The notes: generated from the sequence alone by a model not told the origin. Positions 1-8,956 are shown, counted from the first letter of the stretch. The stretch is DNA of 21,789 bases from an uncultured Gemmatimonadota bacterium (GCA_946479805.1 CAMLHP010000021.1:1-21789); one strand, 5' to 3'. A program made the numbers and translations.

Positions 1-360
1 ATGCCGATCCAGAAGAAGTACCCGCTCGATGAGGTGCTTGCCGCTGCGGAAGCCTTCCGGAAGCGGGTCACGTTCGAGTACGTCATGATTGCTGGTGTCA
101 ACGATGCGGATGCCGATGCGGATCGACTGATTGGCCAGGCCCGGCGGCTGGGTGCGTTCGTCAACATCCTGCCGCTCCATCCCGGTGGCGCGCCGGGGCT
201 GGTGCCGGCCCCCGCATCGCGGATCCGCGCCTTCGCCTCCCGCCTCAGGTCCGCGGGCGTCGAAGCGGCGGTGCGCCGGAGCCGGGGGCTCGACATCAAC
301 GCGGCCTGCGGCCAGCTCAAGGTGGAGATGGAACGAAAGCGGCGCGCGGTCAGGACCTGA
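1..360 (+). CDS. rlmN: 23S rRNA (adenine-2503-C2)-methyltransferase RlmN, C-terminal fragment
   Basis: Only the last ~119 residues are present; the gene enters from beyond the left edge, so the first ATG here is internal. The family is a radical-SAM enzyme that methylates C2 of A2503 in 23S rRNA (and often A37 of some tRNAs). The fragment shows the typical RlmN tail: YPLDEV, then FEYVMIAGVNDADADADR (the conserved YVLxxGVND block), VNILPLHPGG, and the terminal RRSRGLDINAACGQL block. The Cys in AACGQL (about residue 103 of the fragment) corresponds to the catalytic cysteine that becomes transiently methylated. Its 3' end overlaps the convergent dehydrogenase gene by 11 bp, so no terminator fits between them. 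Recognition of the family is firm; whether the upstream part is intact cannot be seen. Confidence 0.93.
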   Translation: MPIQKKYPLDEVLAAAEAFRKRVTFEYVMIAGVNDADADADRLIGQARRLGAFVNILPLHPGGAPGLVPAPASRIRAFASRLRSAGVEAAVRRSRGLDINAACGQLKVEMERKRRAVRT

Positions 361-1318
361 CCTGATCGGGTGGCGCCGCTCCCGAGAAGTATGCCTCGAG
401 ACTGGCAAGTACAGCGTTGCCCATGGCGACCCGCGCGGTCTCGGTGGCGCTGCCTAGATGCGGCAGCAGCACAACCTGCTCCAGTTCCAGAAGGGCGGGA
501 TGAACGCCCGGCTCTTTCTCGTACACGTCCAGGCCCGCGCCCATGAGCCTTCCGTCCGCCAGTGCTTCCGCCAGCGCCGCCTCATCCACGACTGATCCCC
601 GCGCGGTGTTGACCAGGATGGCGTGCCGCTGCATCAGCGCCAGGCGCCGGGCATCGATCAGGTGACGGGTTGCGGGCGTCGCAGGCGTGTGGATCGACAC
701 CACGTCAGCTCGAGCAACAAGGTCGTCCAGAGCATCCACCCGTTCCACCGGTATGTCGCCCATCTCTTCCTGTGCAACTGCGCCGCGGGACCAGTAGATG
801 ATCTTCATTCCGCTTCCCCGGGCGGCCCGGACGGCGGTGGCCCGGCCGATCCGTCCCATGCCCACAACGCCGAGCGTGGCCCCGTCGAGGGAGCGGCCCA
901 CAAGCTGGGTGGGCGCCCATCCGGTCCAGTCTCCCGAACGAACGACGCGCTCTCCTTCGCCAGCCCGGCGAGCGGCCATCAGCATCAGTGTGTATGCCAG
1001 CTCGGCCGTGGCATCGGTGAGAACGCCGGGCGTGTTGGTCACCACGATGCCGGCATCCGCCGCTGCCCTGAGGTCAATGTGATTGACTCCCACGCCGTAG
1101 TTGGCCACCAGCCGGGCCCGGCCGCCGCGAAGCACGGCGGCGTCGACCCGATCGGTGACGGTTACCACAACCGCGTCAGATTCCGAAAAGGCGGCTCGCA
1201 GCCCCTCCGGGGACAGCGGAACGTCGTTCGTGTTGAGTTGTGCGTCGTATCGCTCCGCCAGCCGTTCCTCGACCGGAGCCGGCAGTCGCCTGGTGACAGT
1301 CACCTTGTGCTGGGACAT
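350..1318 (-). CDS. D-isomer-specific 2-hydroxyacid dehydrogenase (glyoxylate/hydroxypyruvate reductase type)
   Basis: 322-residue NAD(P)-dependent dehydrogenase likely reducing hydroxypyruvate and/or glyoxylate to D-glycerate/glycolate. Visible marks are NYGVGVNHID (73-82), the Rossmann motif GMGRIG (153-158), VNTARGSVVDE with substrate-binding/catalytic Arg240, DVYEKEP with Glu269, and LLPHLGSAT with His287: the Arg-Glu-His triad of the family. I start at ATG 1318 (MSQHKVTV). The frame stays open further upstream, but that extension is arginine/proline-rich and overlaps the kinase gene, while a GGGGAG ribosome site lies 6 nt before 1318. It is divergent from a glycerate 2-kinase with only 26 bp between starts, which supports D-glycerate as the shared metabolite. 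Exact substrate and cofactor preference cannot be read from sequence; formate- or phosphoglycerate-dehydrogenase-like roles are less likely given the neighbour and the absence of an ACT domain. Confidence 0.9.
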   Translation of the reverse strand: MSQHKVTVTRRLPAPVEERLAERYDAQLNTNDVPLSPEGLRAAFSESDAVVVTVTDRVDAAVLRGGRARLVANYGVGVNHIDLRAAADAGIVVTNTPGVLTDATAELAYTLMLMAARRAGEGERVVRSGDWTGWAPTQLVGRSLDGATLGVVGMGRIGRATAVRAARGSGMKIIYWSRGAVAQEEMGDIPVERVDALDDLVARADVVSIHTPATPATRHLIDARRLALMQRHAILVNTARGSVVDEAALAEALADGRLMGAGLDVYEKEPGVHPALLELEQVVLLPHLGSATETARVAMGNAVLASLEAYFSGAAPPDQVRS

Positions 1319-1344
1319 CAATCGCTCCCCGGAAGTACGTGCCC

Positions 1345-2607
1345 ATGATGGACTGGCGCTGGCCCGACCTGGGAGGCCCGTCGGCGCTCGCCGTTGACTG
1401 GCTGAGGGCAGCGGTCTCGCGCGCCGACCCGGTGGCTGCCACCGAACGGGCACTCGACGGTCACGACGCTGCCAGCCGGACCTGGATATTGGCGCTGGGC
1501 AAGGCGGCCAATGGCATGGCGCTCGGCGCAGTGCGATGGCTCGAGCGCATCGGCACCGAGCCAGCCGGCGGCGTGGTCATCAGCCATGTCGGCGGTGACC
1601 CGCCCCATGCAAGGCTCACCGCGGTACGGGGTGATCACCCCGTTCCGGGCCAAGGGTCGCTTCGCGGGGCCCGTGAACTGGAGCGGACCATTGCCTCGAT
1701 GGGCCCGAATGATGGCGCCATCGTGCTGCTGTCGGGTGGTGCGTCGAGCCTCACCGCTGCTCCCCAAGGGAGCCTGACCCAGGCCGAACTCGCGGCACTG
1801 GCTCGTGCGCTTCTCGCCAGCGGCGCCCCCATCGATGCAAGCAATACCATCCGGCGAAGGGCGCACCGCTGGGCCGGCGGCCGGCTGGCGGCGGCGCTCT
1901 CGCCCGCCGCCATAAGCGCCTTCGCGATCTCGGATGTCCCGGGCGACCACGTGCGCCTCATAGGCAGCGGACCGCTCACCGGCCACCAGCCTGAAGATGA
2001 CAGCTTCGAGCAATCGCTGGCAGTGCTTCCTGCCGGTGCCAGGCGCCCGGTCGAGCGGGCGTGGCGAGCCGGGCAACTTGACCTGCCGGCTGACCAGCAC
2101 GTCGCAGTGGTACTCGCAGCTTCAAACAGCGAGGCGCTCGAAGCAGCAGCCGGGGCAGCGAACAGGGCTGGCTGGCAGGCGGAGGCCAGGCCCGGGGCGC
2201 TTGCGGGAGAAGCCGCGGCAACAGGGCGTTCGATCGCGGACGAGATTCACGCCCTCCCGCGCGGAGGCCGCCGGTGCGTCATCATGGGAGGAGAGACAAC
2301 CGTCACCCTCGGCACAGCCGGCGCGGGAAAGGGCGGAAGGTCGCAGGAACTCGCCCTCGCGGCAGCGCGCAAACTCGACAGCGAACCCGGCGTCATGCTG
2401 CTTGCCGCCGGCACCGACGGCAGGGACGGCGAAACCGACGCAGCTGGTGCGCTGGTCGATGGCACCACTTGGGCCCGAGTCCCCGATGGCGATGCCGCGC
2501 TGCGGCATCACGACAGCCACACTGCGCTGGACGCTGCAGGTGCACTTATCCGCACCGGCCCCACCGGCACCAACGTGATGGACATGGTTATCGCACTGCG
2601 ATGGTAG
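1345..2607 (+). CDS. Glycerate 2-kinase, MOFRL/DUF4147 family
   Basis: About 420 residues, normal length for the family, phosphorylating D-glycerate to 2-phosphoglycerate with ATP. Visible signs are WILALGKAANGMA near the N-terminus (the conserved Lys region), LLSGGASSLTAAP (Gly/Ser-rich loop), AISDVPGDHVRLIGSGP, and the C-terminal MOFRL block GGETTVTLG...KGGRSQELALAAA...AAGTDGRDGETDAAGA. I choose ATG 1345: GGAAG at 1331-1335 is 9 nt upstream, whereas GTG 1339 would be only 3 nt from it; ATG 1348 is also possible. One oddity: the motif usually read as KGGRLA in this family is AGGRLA here. The pairing with the divergent hydroxypyruvate/glyoxylate reductase suggests a small module feeding C2/C3 hydroxyacids into glycolysis. 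It ends 28 bp from the convergent LytR_C gene. Confidence 0.9.
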   Translation: MMDWRWPDLGGPSALAVDWLRAAVSRADPVAATERALDGHDAASRTWILALGKAANGMALGAVRWLERIGTEPAGGVVISHVGGDPPHARLTAVRGDHPVPGQGSLRGARELERTIASMGPNDGAIVLLSGGASSLTAAPQGSLTQAELAALARALLASGAPIDASNTIRRRAHRWAGGRLAAALSPAAISAFAISDVPGDHVRLIGSGPLTGHQPEDDSFEQSLAVLPAGARRPVERAWRAGQLDLPADQHVAVVLAASNSEALEAAAGAANRAGWQAEARPGALAGEAAATGRSIADEIHALPRGGRRCVIMGGETTVTLGTAGAGKGGRSQELALAAARKLDSEPGVMLLAAGTDGRDGETDAAGALVDGTTWARVPDGDAALRHHDSHTALDAAGALIRTGPTGTNVMDMVIALRW

Positions 2608-2635
2608 AGGGGCCGACAGCGGCAGCCCGGCGGCG

Positions 2636-3139
2636 TCAGGGGTGGAGCGGAAGCTCGGTGGCGAAGTCCGCGCCGATGATGACCGTCACATCCACGAAGC
2701 GAAGCGAATCGGGCTCGAGCTCGGGCTGGCCCTGCTCCAGTGCCCGGGCTACTCTCCGAGCCGCGTCAACGTCACCCCGCCGCGCCAGCACCCTCGTCCT
2801 TTCGCTCGATTCGCGAGCGTTGCCGATCGCCACCACGTCGATTCCGCGCGAACGCAGCAGCCGGGTGACATCAACTGCCAGTCCCTCGCGGTCGGTGCCG
2901 TTGAGCACCTCGACCGTGATGCTGTCGCGCGAGCCCGGCACCGGCCACGCGAGCTGCCCGGCCTGCGCGGGTTCCAGCGCGGCACCGGGGCGGCCGGTAC
3001 CGGGCCGCAGCACCAGCGCCGCGACTGCCAGGGCAGCTATCAGCGCGGCTGCGGCGATGACGTAGCGAGTGCGTTCCAGAAGCGTACCGTGGGTTCCAGC
3101 AGTGCCCAGCCTGAATTCACCGTGTAGCTGATGCGCCAC
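2636..3139 (-). CDS. Single-pass membrane protein with LytR C-terminal domain
   Basis: 167 residues. A short basic N-terminus is followed by one hydrophobic segment (about 26-46), a proline/glycine linker, and a LytR_C-type domain (about 73-158) recognisable from SITVEVLNGTDREGLA and the later VDVTVIIGAD strand. Such domains occur at the end of LytR-CpsA-Psr proteins and alone in membrane-anchored form; the function of the stand-alone form is not established. The start is GTG 3139: no other start codon occurs before the membrane segment, and GGGAAG lies 7 nt upstream. This makes it overlap the end of yqeK by 100 nt. It is the last gene of the long minus-strand chain. In other bacteria yqeK often has a LytR_C-like or rsfS gene beside it, which agrees with the call (from memory, not checked). 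Confidence 0.75.
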   Translation of the reverse strand: MAHQLHGEFRLGTAGTHGTLLERTRYVIAAAALIAALAVAALVLRPGTGRPGAALEPAQAGQLAWPVPGSRDSITVEVLNGTDREGLAVDVTRLLRSRGIDVVAIGNARESSERTRVLARRGDVDAARRVARALEQGQPELEPDSLRFVDVTVIIGADFATELPLHP

Positions 3140-3624
3140 CGCGCCACTTCCCGCAGTACCCGGCGCGGTTCATCGGGGTATCGCTCGGCGAGGTCGCGCC
3201 TCTCGTCGTGGGCAAAGTCGCGGCCCGGCTCGAGGAAGTCGGCGCAGTAGAGCACCCTTCCCACCATGTCCCATTCCGCAAGGCCCACCGAGTGATATCG
3301 CACCGCGTCCAGCACTCCGCGATCGGCTTCGCCCGCCGCCTTGGCCATCGCGGCGCTGGCGGGGCCGTGCCGCAATTCGGGCGGTCCCGGCGTGCTGGCC
3401 GCCCACTCCTCGAGGGTCTCCTCCGGTGCGTCGCGCAGCGCATCGTGCAACCAGATGGCGCGAAGCCAGCGATTCCGTTCGGAATCGGGCACGCCCATCT
3501 CGTCGGCCCACGCGCTGGCCAGTTCAGCGACCCGGGTCATGTGATCAATTCGTTCGGGAGTGACGACGGCCCAGGACGGAAGAGTGGGCCGGAGGGCAAA
3601 TGGCGCGGAGGGACGGTCGCGCAC
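3040..3624 (-). CDS. yqeK: YqeK-like HD-domain hydrolase (symmetrical Ap4A hydrolase family)
   Basis: 194 residues with an HD metal site: His28 in RIDHMTRV, His60-Asp61 in WLHDAL, His86 in LRHGPASA, His111 in VRYHSVG, and Asp129 in YCADFLEPGR. This order and the ADFLEPGR block are typical of YqeK, members of which hydrolyse diadenosine tetraphosphate to two ADP. The C-terminus LLEPTVRFWNAL also matches the usual YqeK ending, so the reading frame really runs over the start of the next gene. The start is GTG 3624 without a clear ribosome site; the next in-frame start (ATG at residue 29) lies after the first metal His and is too late. It follows panD by 11 bp. nadD and rsfS, frequent partners, are not in the window. 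Confidence 0.85.
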   Translation of the reverse strand: MRDRPSAPFALRPTLPSWAVVTPERIDHMTRVAELASAWADEMGVPDSERNRWLRAIWLHDALRDAPEETLEEWAASTPGPPELRHGPASAAMAKAAGEADRGVLDAVRYHSVGLAEWDMVGRVLYCADFLEPGRDFAHDERRDLAERYPDEPRRVLREVARWRISYTVNSGWALLEPTVRFWNALATSSPQPR

Positions 3625-3635
3625 GGACGGGCGGA

Positions 3636-4007
3636 TCAGCCTTCGGCGCGAAGCGGCGGGCGGGCCATCCGGTTCCGCTCGTCCACGAAGATGACGCGGG
3701 GATGATGGCGGGCAACCTCGGCCTCGTCGTACATCCCGTACGATATCACTATCACGAGGTCGCCGGGCAGGCCCAGCCGGGCGGCGGCGCCATTGAGCTG
3801 CATCACGCCCGAGCCCCGCGGTCCGGGAATGACGTACGTGCTGAAGCGGGACCCGTTGTTGACGTTGACGATCTGGACTTCCTCGAACTCGACCAGGTCG
3901 GCGGCGTCGAGCAGGTCCTCGTCCACGGTGAATGAGCCCTCGTAATGCAGATCCGCCGACGTAATGGTGGCCCGGTGGATCTTGGACTTCATGAGATGGC
4001 GCTGCAT
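3636..4007 (-). CDS. panD: Aspartate 1-decarboxylase proenzyme
   Basis: 123 residues, converting L-aspartate to beta-alanine for pantothenate. It is self-processed at Gly24-Ser25 in LHYEGSF to create the pyruvoyl cofactor. Lys9, Ser25, Arg54 (NGSRFSTY) and Tyr58 fall at the same numbers as in the E. coli enzyme, which also fixes the start at ATG 4007 rather than the Met at residue 6. It lies 4 bp after panC and 11 bp before yqeK, in a complete panB-panC-panD set. Confidence 0.97.
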   Translation of the reverse strand: MQRHLMKSKIHRATITSADLHYEGSFTVDEDLLDAADLVEFEEVQIVNVNNGSRFSTYVIPGPRGSGVMQLNGAAARLGLPGDLVIVISYGMYDEAEVARHHPRVIFVDERNRMARPPLRAEG

Positions 4008-4011
4008 CTGC

Positions 4012-4866
4012 TCAGGGCGCTCCCAGGATGGTGTTGTCGATAAGGCGCGTACCGGCTATGCGTGCAGCCAGCGCAACTATCGTACCCGGCACAGCACGGG
4101 TCACGCTCTCCAGGCGCTCGGGATCCATGATCGCAATATAGTCCGGCGCAAGGCGCGGATGCCGGTCCAGCACCTCGCGAATCACGGCCTCGAGAGCGGC
4201 CGGATCGGACTCTCCACTGGCGAACAGGGATTGGGCCGCTGCCAGGGCTCGGGAGAGCCCCAGCGCCTGGCTTCGCGCCCCGGCATCGAGGTAGATGTTG
4301 CGGCTGCTGAGCGCCAGGCCATCGGCGTCGCGCACCGTTGGAGCAACCACCACACGCACCGGAAAATCGAGGTCGTCCACCATCCGGCGGACCAGCGTGA
4401 CCTGCTGGATGTCCTTCTGCCCGAAGACGGCAACGTCCGGCTCAACCAGGTTGAACAGCTTGGACACCACGGTGAGCACACCGACAAAATGTCCGGGGCG
4501 GGCGGCGCCTTCCCACCGCTCGGCGGCGACGCCCGGCACCACCCGGGTGTCCGCTCCCTCCGGATAGAGTGCCTCGACCCCGGGTGCGAACAACAGGTCC
4601 ACGCCCCGTTCGTCAGCCAGTGCGCGGTCGCGATCCAGGTTGCGGGGATAGCGGCTGAAGTCCTCACCTGCCCCGAACTGCAGCGGGTTGACGAACAGGC
4701 TCATCACCACTGAGTCCGACAGGTTGCGGGCACGGTCCACCAGCGCCAGGTGGCCTTCGTGAAGGGAGCCCATGGTCGGCACCAGGCCCACCCGGCGGCC
4801 CTGTTCCCGTTGCTGGCGGCGCCAGCTGCGCAACTGGCCTATCGCCTCTATCTGGACCAGGCTCAC
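4012..4866 (-). CDS. panC: Pantoate--beta-alanine ligase (pantothenate synthetase)
   Basis: 284 residues; ATP-dependent condensation of pantoate with beta-alanine through a pantoyl-adenylate. Family marks in order: [12 protein letters not shown] (29-40, nucleotide-binding HxGH-like motif), [10 protein letters not shown] (56-65), [26 protein letters not shown], and LSSRNIYL (the conserved SSRN block). It starts at GTG 4866, whose GTGA overlaps the panB stop, suggesting translational coupling. Length and motifs are normal, with nothing missing. Confidence 0.97.
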   Translation of the reverse strand: MSLVQIEAIGQLRSWRRQQREQGRRVGLVPTMGSLHEGHLALVDRARNLSDSVVMSLFVNPLQFGAGEDFSRYPRNLDRDRALADERGVDLLFAPGVEALYPEGADTRVVPGVAAERWEGAARPGHFVGVLTVVSKLFNLVEPDVAVFGQKDIQQVTLVRRMVDDLDFPVRVVVAPTVRDADGLALSSRNIYLDAGARSQALGLSRALAAAQSLFASGESDPAALEAVIREVLDRHPRLAPDYIAIMDPERLESVTRAVPGTIVALAARIAGTRLIDNTILGAP

Positions 4867-5675
4867 TCGAAGCCGTGCTCCGGACCGGGATAGGAGCCCG
4901 AGCGCACGTCATCGGCATACGCCCGGACCGCCTGGCGCGTGGCTTCGGCCAGTTCGCCATAGCGCTTCAGGAACCTGGGGCTGAATCCCTCGTTGAGTCC
5001 CAGCATGTCGTGCAGCACCAGCACCTGGCCGTCGCAATGCTCGCCAGCGCCGATTCCGATGGTGGGGATCCGGAGCGCCTTGGTGACCGCTCGCGCCAGC
5101 GCACGCGGCACCAGTTCCAGGACCAGTGAAAAAGCACCCGCCTCCTCCAGCAGCTTCGCATCGTCGACCAGCCGCGCGGCAGCTTCCTTCTCCCTGCCCT
5201 GCACCCGGTATCCGCCCAGGGCGTGTACCGACTGGGGTGTCAGGCCGAGGTGACCCATCACCGGAATGCCCCGGTCCACCAGGGCCCGCACGGTGTCCGC
5301 CATGGCACGGCCGCCTTCGAGCTTTACAGCATGGGCCGAGGTTTCCTGCATGACACGGCCGGCATTCCTGATGGCTTCCTCGATGCTCACCTGATACGTC
5401 AGGAACGGCAGGTCCACTACCACCAGGGCATCGGTACCACGCCGTACCGAAGCCGCATGGTAGATCATCTGGTCGAGCGTGGCGCTCAGGGTTGATTCAC
5501 GCCCGGCAAGCACCTGGTTGACTGAATCACCCACCAGCATCAGGTCCACACCCGCTTCCGACAACAGCCGGGCGAAGAGCGCGTCGTAGCAGGTGAGCAT
5601 CACGATCCTGCGCCCAGCCGTCTTCATGGCAGCGAGGTCGAGGACCGAGCGCGGACGTTCTTCAGCGGTAGTCAC
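4863..5675 (-). CDS. panB: 3-methyl-2-oxobutanoate hydroxymethyltransferase (ketopantoate hydroxymethyltransferase)
   Basis: 270 residues; adds a hydroxymethyl group from 5,10-methylene-tetrahydrofolate to alpha-ketoisovalerate, the first committed pantothenate step. Visible are LTCYDALFA, the Mg-binding LVGDSVNQV (Asp50-Ser51), VVDLPF (Asp88), VKLEGG (Glu120), the probable catalytic Glu187 in LVLELVP, GIGAG, and the C-terminal YPGPEHGF. It starts 14 nt inside the end of folK and overlaps panC by 4 nt. Its folate co-substrate gives a biochemical link to folK next door. Confidence 0.97.
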   Translation of the reverse strand: MTTAEERPRSVLDLAAMKTAGRRIVMLTCYDALFARLLSEAGVDLMLVGDSVNQVLAGRESTLSATLDQMIYHAASVRRGTDALVVVDLPFLTYQVSIEEAIRNAGRVMQETSAHAVKLEGGRAMADTVRALVDRGIPVMGHLGLTPQSVHALGGYRVQGREKEAAARLVDDAKLLEEAGAFSLVLELVPRALARAVTKALRIPTIGIGAGEHCDGQVLVLHDMLGLNEGFSPRFLKRYGELAEATRQAVRAYADDVRSGSYPGPEHGFE

Positions 5676-6093
5676 GGCCTAGCTCCAGTAGTTCGCGGTG
5701 CCAGAAGTCACGCTCCGGCAGGCGGGGATGGGGAATGGTCAGTCCCTTTTCGTCCACGACCACGTCACCGAAGAGCACGATGTCGAGGTCAAGCGTTCGC
5801 GATGCCCATCTCGCTCCCGGCTCTCGCTTCCTCCCCCGGGACCGCTCAATTCGCTGGCATGCCGCGAGCAGGTCACGGGGCGCGAGCCGGGTTCGCACCC
5901 GCACCATCTGGTTCAAGTACGGCGGCTGGTCCAGTCCGCCGAGGGGAGCAGTCTCCTCGATTGAACTGGCGGCCTCGAGGACCGTGCCGGGGAGAGCGGC
6001 GAGCATTCCGCGCGCCGCTTCGAGGTGGCCGGCTCGATCCCCGAGGTTGCTGCCCAACGCAATGAACGCGATGTCACCGGGCTCCGTGCTCAT
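5662..6093 (-). CDS. folK: 2-amino-4-hydroxy-6-hydroxymethyldihydropteridine pyrophosphokinase (HPPK)
   Basis: 143 residues; transfers pyrophosphate from ATP to 6-hydroxymethyl-dihydropterin in folate synthesis. It shows [11 protein letters not shown] at the N-terminus, [16 protein letters not shown], and [17 protein letters not shown], whose two aspartates (102 and 104) are the Mg ligands, then [12 protein letters not shown]. The last block normally reads HPR..R.FVL.PL; here it is RDFWHREL, a mild divergence at the very C-terminus. The start ATG 6093 overlaps the stop of the MCP-like gene as ATGA. folP and folB are not present. Confidence 0.94.
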   Translation of the reverse strand: MSTEPGDIAFIALGSNLGDRAGHLEAARGMLAALPGTVLEAASSIEETAPLGGLDQPPYLNQMVRVRTRLAPRDLLAACQRIERSRGRKREPGARWASRTLDLDIVLFGDVVVDEKGLTIPHPRLPERDFWHRELLELGRDYR

Positions 6094-8165
6094 CCACCCA
6101 CATCGAAGTGCCGCGCTATCTGCTGCAGTTCCGCGGCCACGTCGCCCAATTCACCTATCGCACGCTCGAGCTCGGCCTGGCCCCGTGCCGCCTCGTCCGC
6201 ACGCTGGGCAAGCTCCTCTGCCTCGGCGTTCATCTTCTCCGATCCGTCGGCAATCTGGCTGAAGCGCTGGTTGAGGCGCTGGAAGGCCTCTTCCTGGGTC
6301 GCAGCCATGTCGGCCACCCGCTTGGCGTGGTTGCCCGCCTCTCCTGTCGCGGTGACGATCTGGTCAAAGGCCGACGCAGTAGCGTTGCTCACACCTTCGA
6401 CGTCGGCGGCGACGCTCTCGCCCACGTGCATCTGGGTTCCGACTGCACCCACCTTGGCGGTGACCTCGTTCACCAGCGCCCCCGCCTCACGGGCAGCAGC
6501 CAGTGATTGCGACGCCAGCTGGCGGATCTCTTCGGCCACCACCGCGAAGCCCCGTCCTTCCCTGCCGGCGCGCGCCGCCTCGATGGCCGCATTGAGCGCG
6601 ATCAGGTTGGTAGCGTCCGCAATCTCGCGGATGCTCCCGATGAAGCCTGTGATGCGCCGACTCACGTCGCCCAGTCCTGCCACCTGCACCGAGCTGGCAC
6701 CGACGAACTCCTTGAACCTGCCAAGCCGGTCCAGTGCCTGGTTGAGCACTACCCGGTTCTGCGCGGCCAGCTCGGCGGCCCGGGCGCTTGCTTCGGCGGC
6801 GCGGGAACCCTCGCCCGCCATCGCTGCGCTCACGCCCGCCAGGGTGGTCGTGTCCTCCAGGCCCTCGCGAACGAACGTCCGCTGCTCACCCACACTCTGG
6901 CCCATCGCGCGCGACGTGCCTGTCAGCGTCGCAGCCGAGCGCCGCAGCGACTCGGTGGCGCGAGCCAGCGCAGCCACCTGGTTGCTTATCAGATCCACCA
7001 GCCCAACGAGGGGGCGCCGGAGTTCCGCTATGTGGATGGCCGTGGCCACCTGCGCGGCCACGGTGGTGAGCGCCGACAGGTCCTTGGCGTGGTATGCATT
7101 GGCCTTGAAGTGGTCCAGCTCCATCGTGCCCAGCATCTCGTCACCGAACCTGAGCGGCTGGATCACCACACACCGGATGCCGTCATCCAGCAAGCCGAAC
7201 CGCGGGTCCCGGCGCACATCCCGGATCACCTCGATGCGCCCGCTGGCCAGAACCTCACGGCGCTGGACCGCGAATTCTGCGGGGGGCACGCCACGACCGG
7301 GGCGGCCGATTTCGGAGCGGTACATCAGCGTTGCGTTCTCACCTTCGCGCCGGTAGATCCGGAAGTCGCCCCAGTCGAGCAGCCGGTATGCGAGGCGCTC
7401 GATCTGTTCCAGCGATGCCTGGAGGGTGACGTTCCCGCTGACAGCCAGTTCCATCAGGTGGACCTTGTTGAGGTCCTCGGCGGCGATCGCTTCCTCCAGG
7501 ATCTTGCGGGTGAGGAGCCCCAGCACCGCGAGCAGCAGAAGCACCGGGATCCAGCCGGCGGGGGCCAGCACATGGACGGCGCCGCTGGCCGCCACCACGC
7601 CGACCAGGGTCACGAGATAGGCGATAACCTCCCAGCGCAGGATGAGCAGCTGCTCCTGGGCCTCGAGCTTGTTCCTGAGCAGCATGCTGAAGTAGAACAG
7701 TGCCCGTGTGAGCACAAAGTAGATGGCAATGAGCGTGAAGCCGGCCGGCAGGATCTCGACTCCCAGGCCAGGCCGCCCGGTGAACTCCCAGACGACGGCG
7801 TAGAGCCCATACGCCCCCAGGAACGCCACGACCTCGCGCCCGGCGTTGATCTGGGCCACGCGCGCGGCCTTGCGCAGGACCAGCAGGTCGCTGCCCATCA
7901 CCCCGATCAGCAGCGCGAGCACCACCGGCGACGGGCCCAGGATGAGCGCGCCGGCCAGCACGGCGAGCCCCGTCTGGGTGAGGTATGAGTACTTGCTCAG
8001 CCTGATGGGTGTGGCGCGCATCAGGACAACGGCAATCAGCAGCAGCGGGGTGCCCAGCGGGTGGTCGAGCCACCTTCGGTCGAGGGCCAGCGCGGCCAGC
8101 GCCAGCAGGATGCCACCCAACTGCAGGAAGCGGGCGTAGCCGCGCAGCAGCGGATTGACGCTCAT
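6090..8165 (-). CDS. Membrane GAF-MCP protein (chemoreceptor-like, no periplasmic sensor)
   Basis: 691 residues from ATG 8165, which overlaps the trpA stop as ATGA. The N-terminal ~220 residues hold about six hydrophobic segments with very short loops (roughly 12-28, 38-50, 65-95, 112-128, 140-163, 180-218), resembling a MASE-type membrane sensor. A GAF-like domain (about 235-385) follows, including [19 protein letters not shown]. Then comes a methyl-accepting signalling domain (about 395-685) with the hairpin-tip signature around 512-551 ([35 protein letters not shown]). No HAMP or large periplasmic domain is visible. The tip implies contact with CheA/CheW-type partners, but no che gene is in the window. 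Alanine/glutamate-rich coiled coil flanks the tip. The location, between trpA and folK and coupled to both, is odd; input and output are unknown. Confidence 0.88.
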   Translation of the reverse strand: MSVNPLLRGYARFLQLGGILLALAALALDRRWLDHPLGTPLLLIAVVLMRATPIRLSKYSYLTQTGLAVLAGALILGPSPVVLALLIGVMGSDLLVLRKAARVAQINAGREVVAFLGAYGLYAVVWEFTGRPGLGVEILPAGFTLIAIYFVLTRALFYFSMLLRNKLEAQEQLLILRWEVIAYLVTLVGVVAASGAVHVLAPAGWIPVLLLLAVLGLLTRKILEEAIAAEDLNKVHLMELAVSGNVTLQASLEQIERLAYRLLDWGDFRIYRREGENATLMYRSEIGRPGRGVPPAEFAVQRREVLASGRIEVIRDVRRDPRFGLLDDGIRCVVIQPLRFGDEMLGTMELDHFKANAYHAKDLSALTTVAAQVATAIHIAELRRPLVGLVDLISNQVAALARATESLRRSAATLTGTSRAMGQSVGEQRTFVREGLEDTTTLAGVSAAMAGEGSRAAEASARAAELAAQNRVVLNQALDRLGRFKEFVGASSVQVAGLGDVSRRITGFIGSIREIADATNLIALNAAIEAARAGREGRGFAVVAEEIRQLASQSLAAAREAGALVNEVTAKVGAVGTQMHVGESVAADVEGVSNATASAFDQIVTATGEAGNHAKRVADMAATQEEAFQRLNQRFSQIADGSEKMNAEAEELAQRADEAARGQAELERAIGELGDVAAELQQIARHFDVGG

Positions 8166-8956
8166 GACGTCGCCGCCAGCGCGGAGTGCAGCTGCTCCAT
8201 GAGGGCCTCCAGGGCACTGACCCCGCCAGTCTCGAGGGCCGAGACGAGGGCGCTTCCCACCACGACACCGTCTGCCAGTCTGGCGGCCGCCCGCGCCTGG
8301 TCCGCAGTGGATATTCCGAAGCCGACGGCCACCGGCAAGGTCGCAGCGCCACGCACCCGCGCAACTGTTGCAGCGAGGTCGGGCGGCAGCACGTCTCGCG
8401 CACCGGTCACGCCCAGCCGCGATATCAGGTAGACAAAACCGCCGCCCATCCGGCTCACGGCGCGGATGCGCTCGACGGATGTGGTCGGGGCCACAAGCGG
8501 AATGCGAGCCAGGGGACCGTCCGCCAATTCCCGCTCGAGACCGGGATCGCTTCCCGCTGGCAGGTCGGTTACGAGCAGGCCGGAGATGCCTGCCGCGTCG
8601 GCATCGTGCAGGAGCCGGGGAAGTCCGTAACGGAGCAGCGGGTTGAGGTAGCTGAAGAGCACCACCGGGCACGTCAGCTGGGCATCGGCCACCAGGTCCA
8701 GCACGCCGCGAACGGTCATGCCGCCGTCCAGCGCCCGGCGGGAGGCGCGCTGGATGACGGGCCCGTCGGCGATGGGGTCGCTGAACGGCACGCCCACTTC
8801 TATCACATCGGCGAGGCGCGCCGCGACCCGAAGCGCCTCCAGCGACGCCCTCCGGTCGGGATGACCCGCGGTCAGGTACGCGACCATTGCCGGAGCAGGG
8901 CCGGCGAACGCGCCGGCCAGTGCCTCAGATGAAGTAGTCGCCGGGGACAATGCCAT
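8162..8956 (-). CDS. trpA: Tryptophan synthase alpha chain
   Basis: 264 residues; cleaves indole-3-glycerol phosphate to indole and glyceraldehyde-3-phosphate, handing indole to TrpB through a tunnel. The catalytic acids are Glu53 and Asp64 in [16 protein letters not shown] (51-66). AYLTAGHPD, the [11 protein letters not shown] loop, and [16 protein letters not shown] (the phosphate-site region) are also visible. The start ATG 8956 lies 32 nt inside the HD-GYP gene and has no strong ribosome site, so expression probably depends on coupling. Unusually, it is not next to trpB: 3.1 kb with two signalling-type genes lies between. Confidence 0.97.
   Translation of the reverse strand: MALSPATTSSEALAGAFAGPAPAMVAYLTAGHPDRRASLEALRVAARLADVIEVGVPFSDPIADGPVIQRASRRALDGGMTVRGVLDLVADAQLTCPVVLFSYLNPLLRYGLPRLLHDADAAGISGLLVTDLPAGSDPGLERELADGPLARIPLVAPTTSVERIRAVSRMGGGFVYLISRLGVTGARDVLPPDLAATVARVRGAATLPVAVGFGISTADQARAAARLADGVVVGSALVSALETGGVSALEALMEQLHSALAATS

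Noticed and set aside
1319..1453. Upstream extension of the hydroxyacid dehydrogenase
   Set aside because: It overlaps the kinase gene, is Arg/Pro-rich, and the family begins near MSQHKVTV, which has its own ribosome site.
2608..2635. Possible bidirectional terminator between the glycerate kinase and LytR_C genes
   Set aside because: Only short interrupted G/C pairing is possible and there is no T tract on either strand.
6025..8000. Long open frames on the plus strand opposite the MCP-like gene (more than 400 codons)
   Set aside because: High GC content leaves few stops in antisense frames. The translations are low-complexity (Arg/Pro/Ser/His-rich) and match nothing, whereas the minus-strand frame has clear GAF and MCP motifs.
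8166..8672. In-frame N-terminal extension of the MCP-like protein by ~169 residues
   Set aside because: It lies entirely over trpA, reads as Arg/Pro-rich sequence, and ATG 8165 overlapping the trpA stop is a better start.
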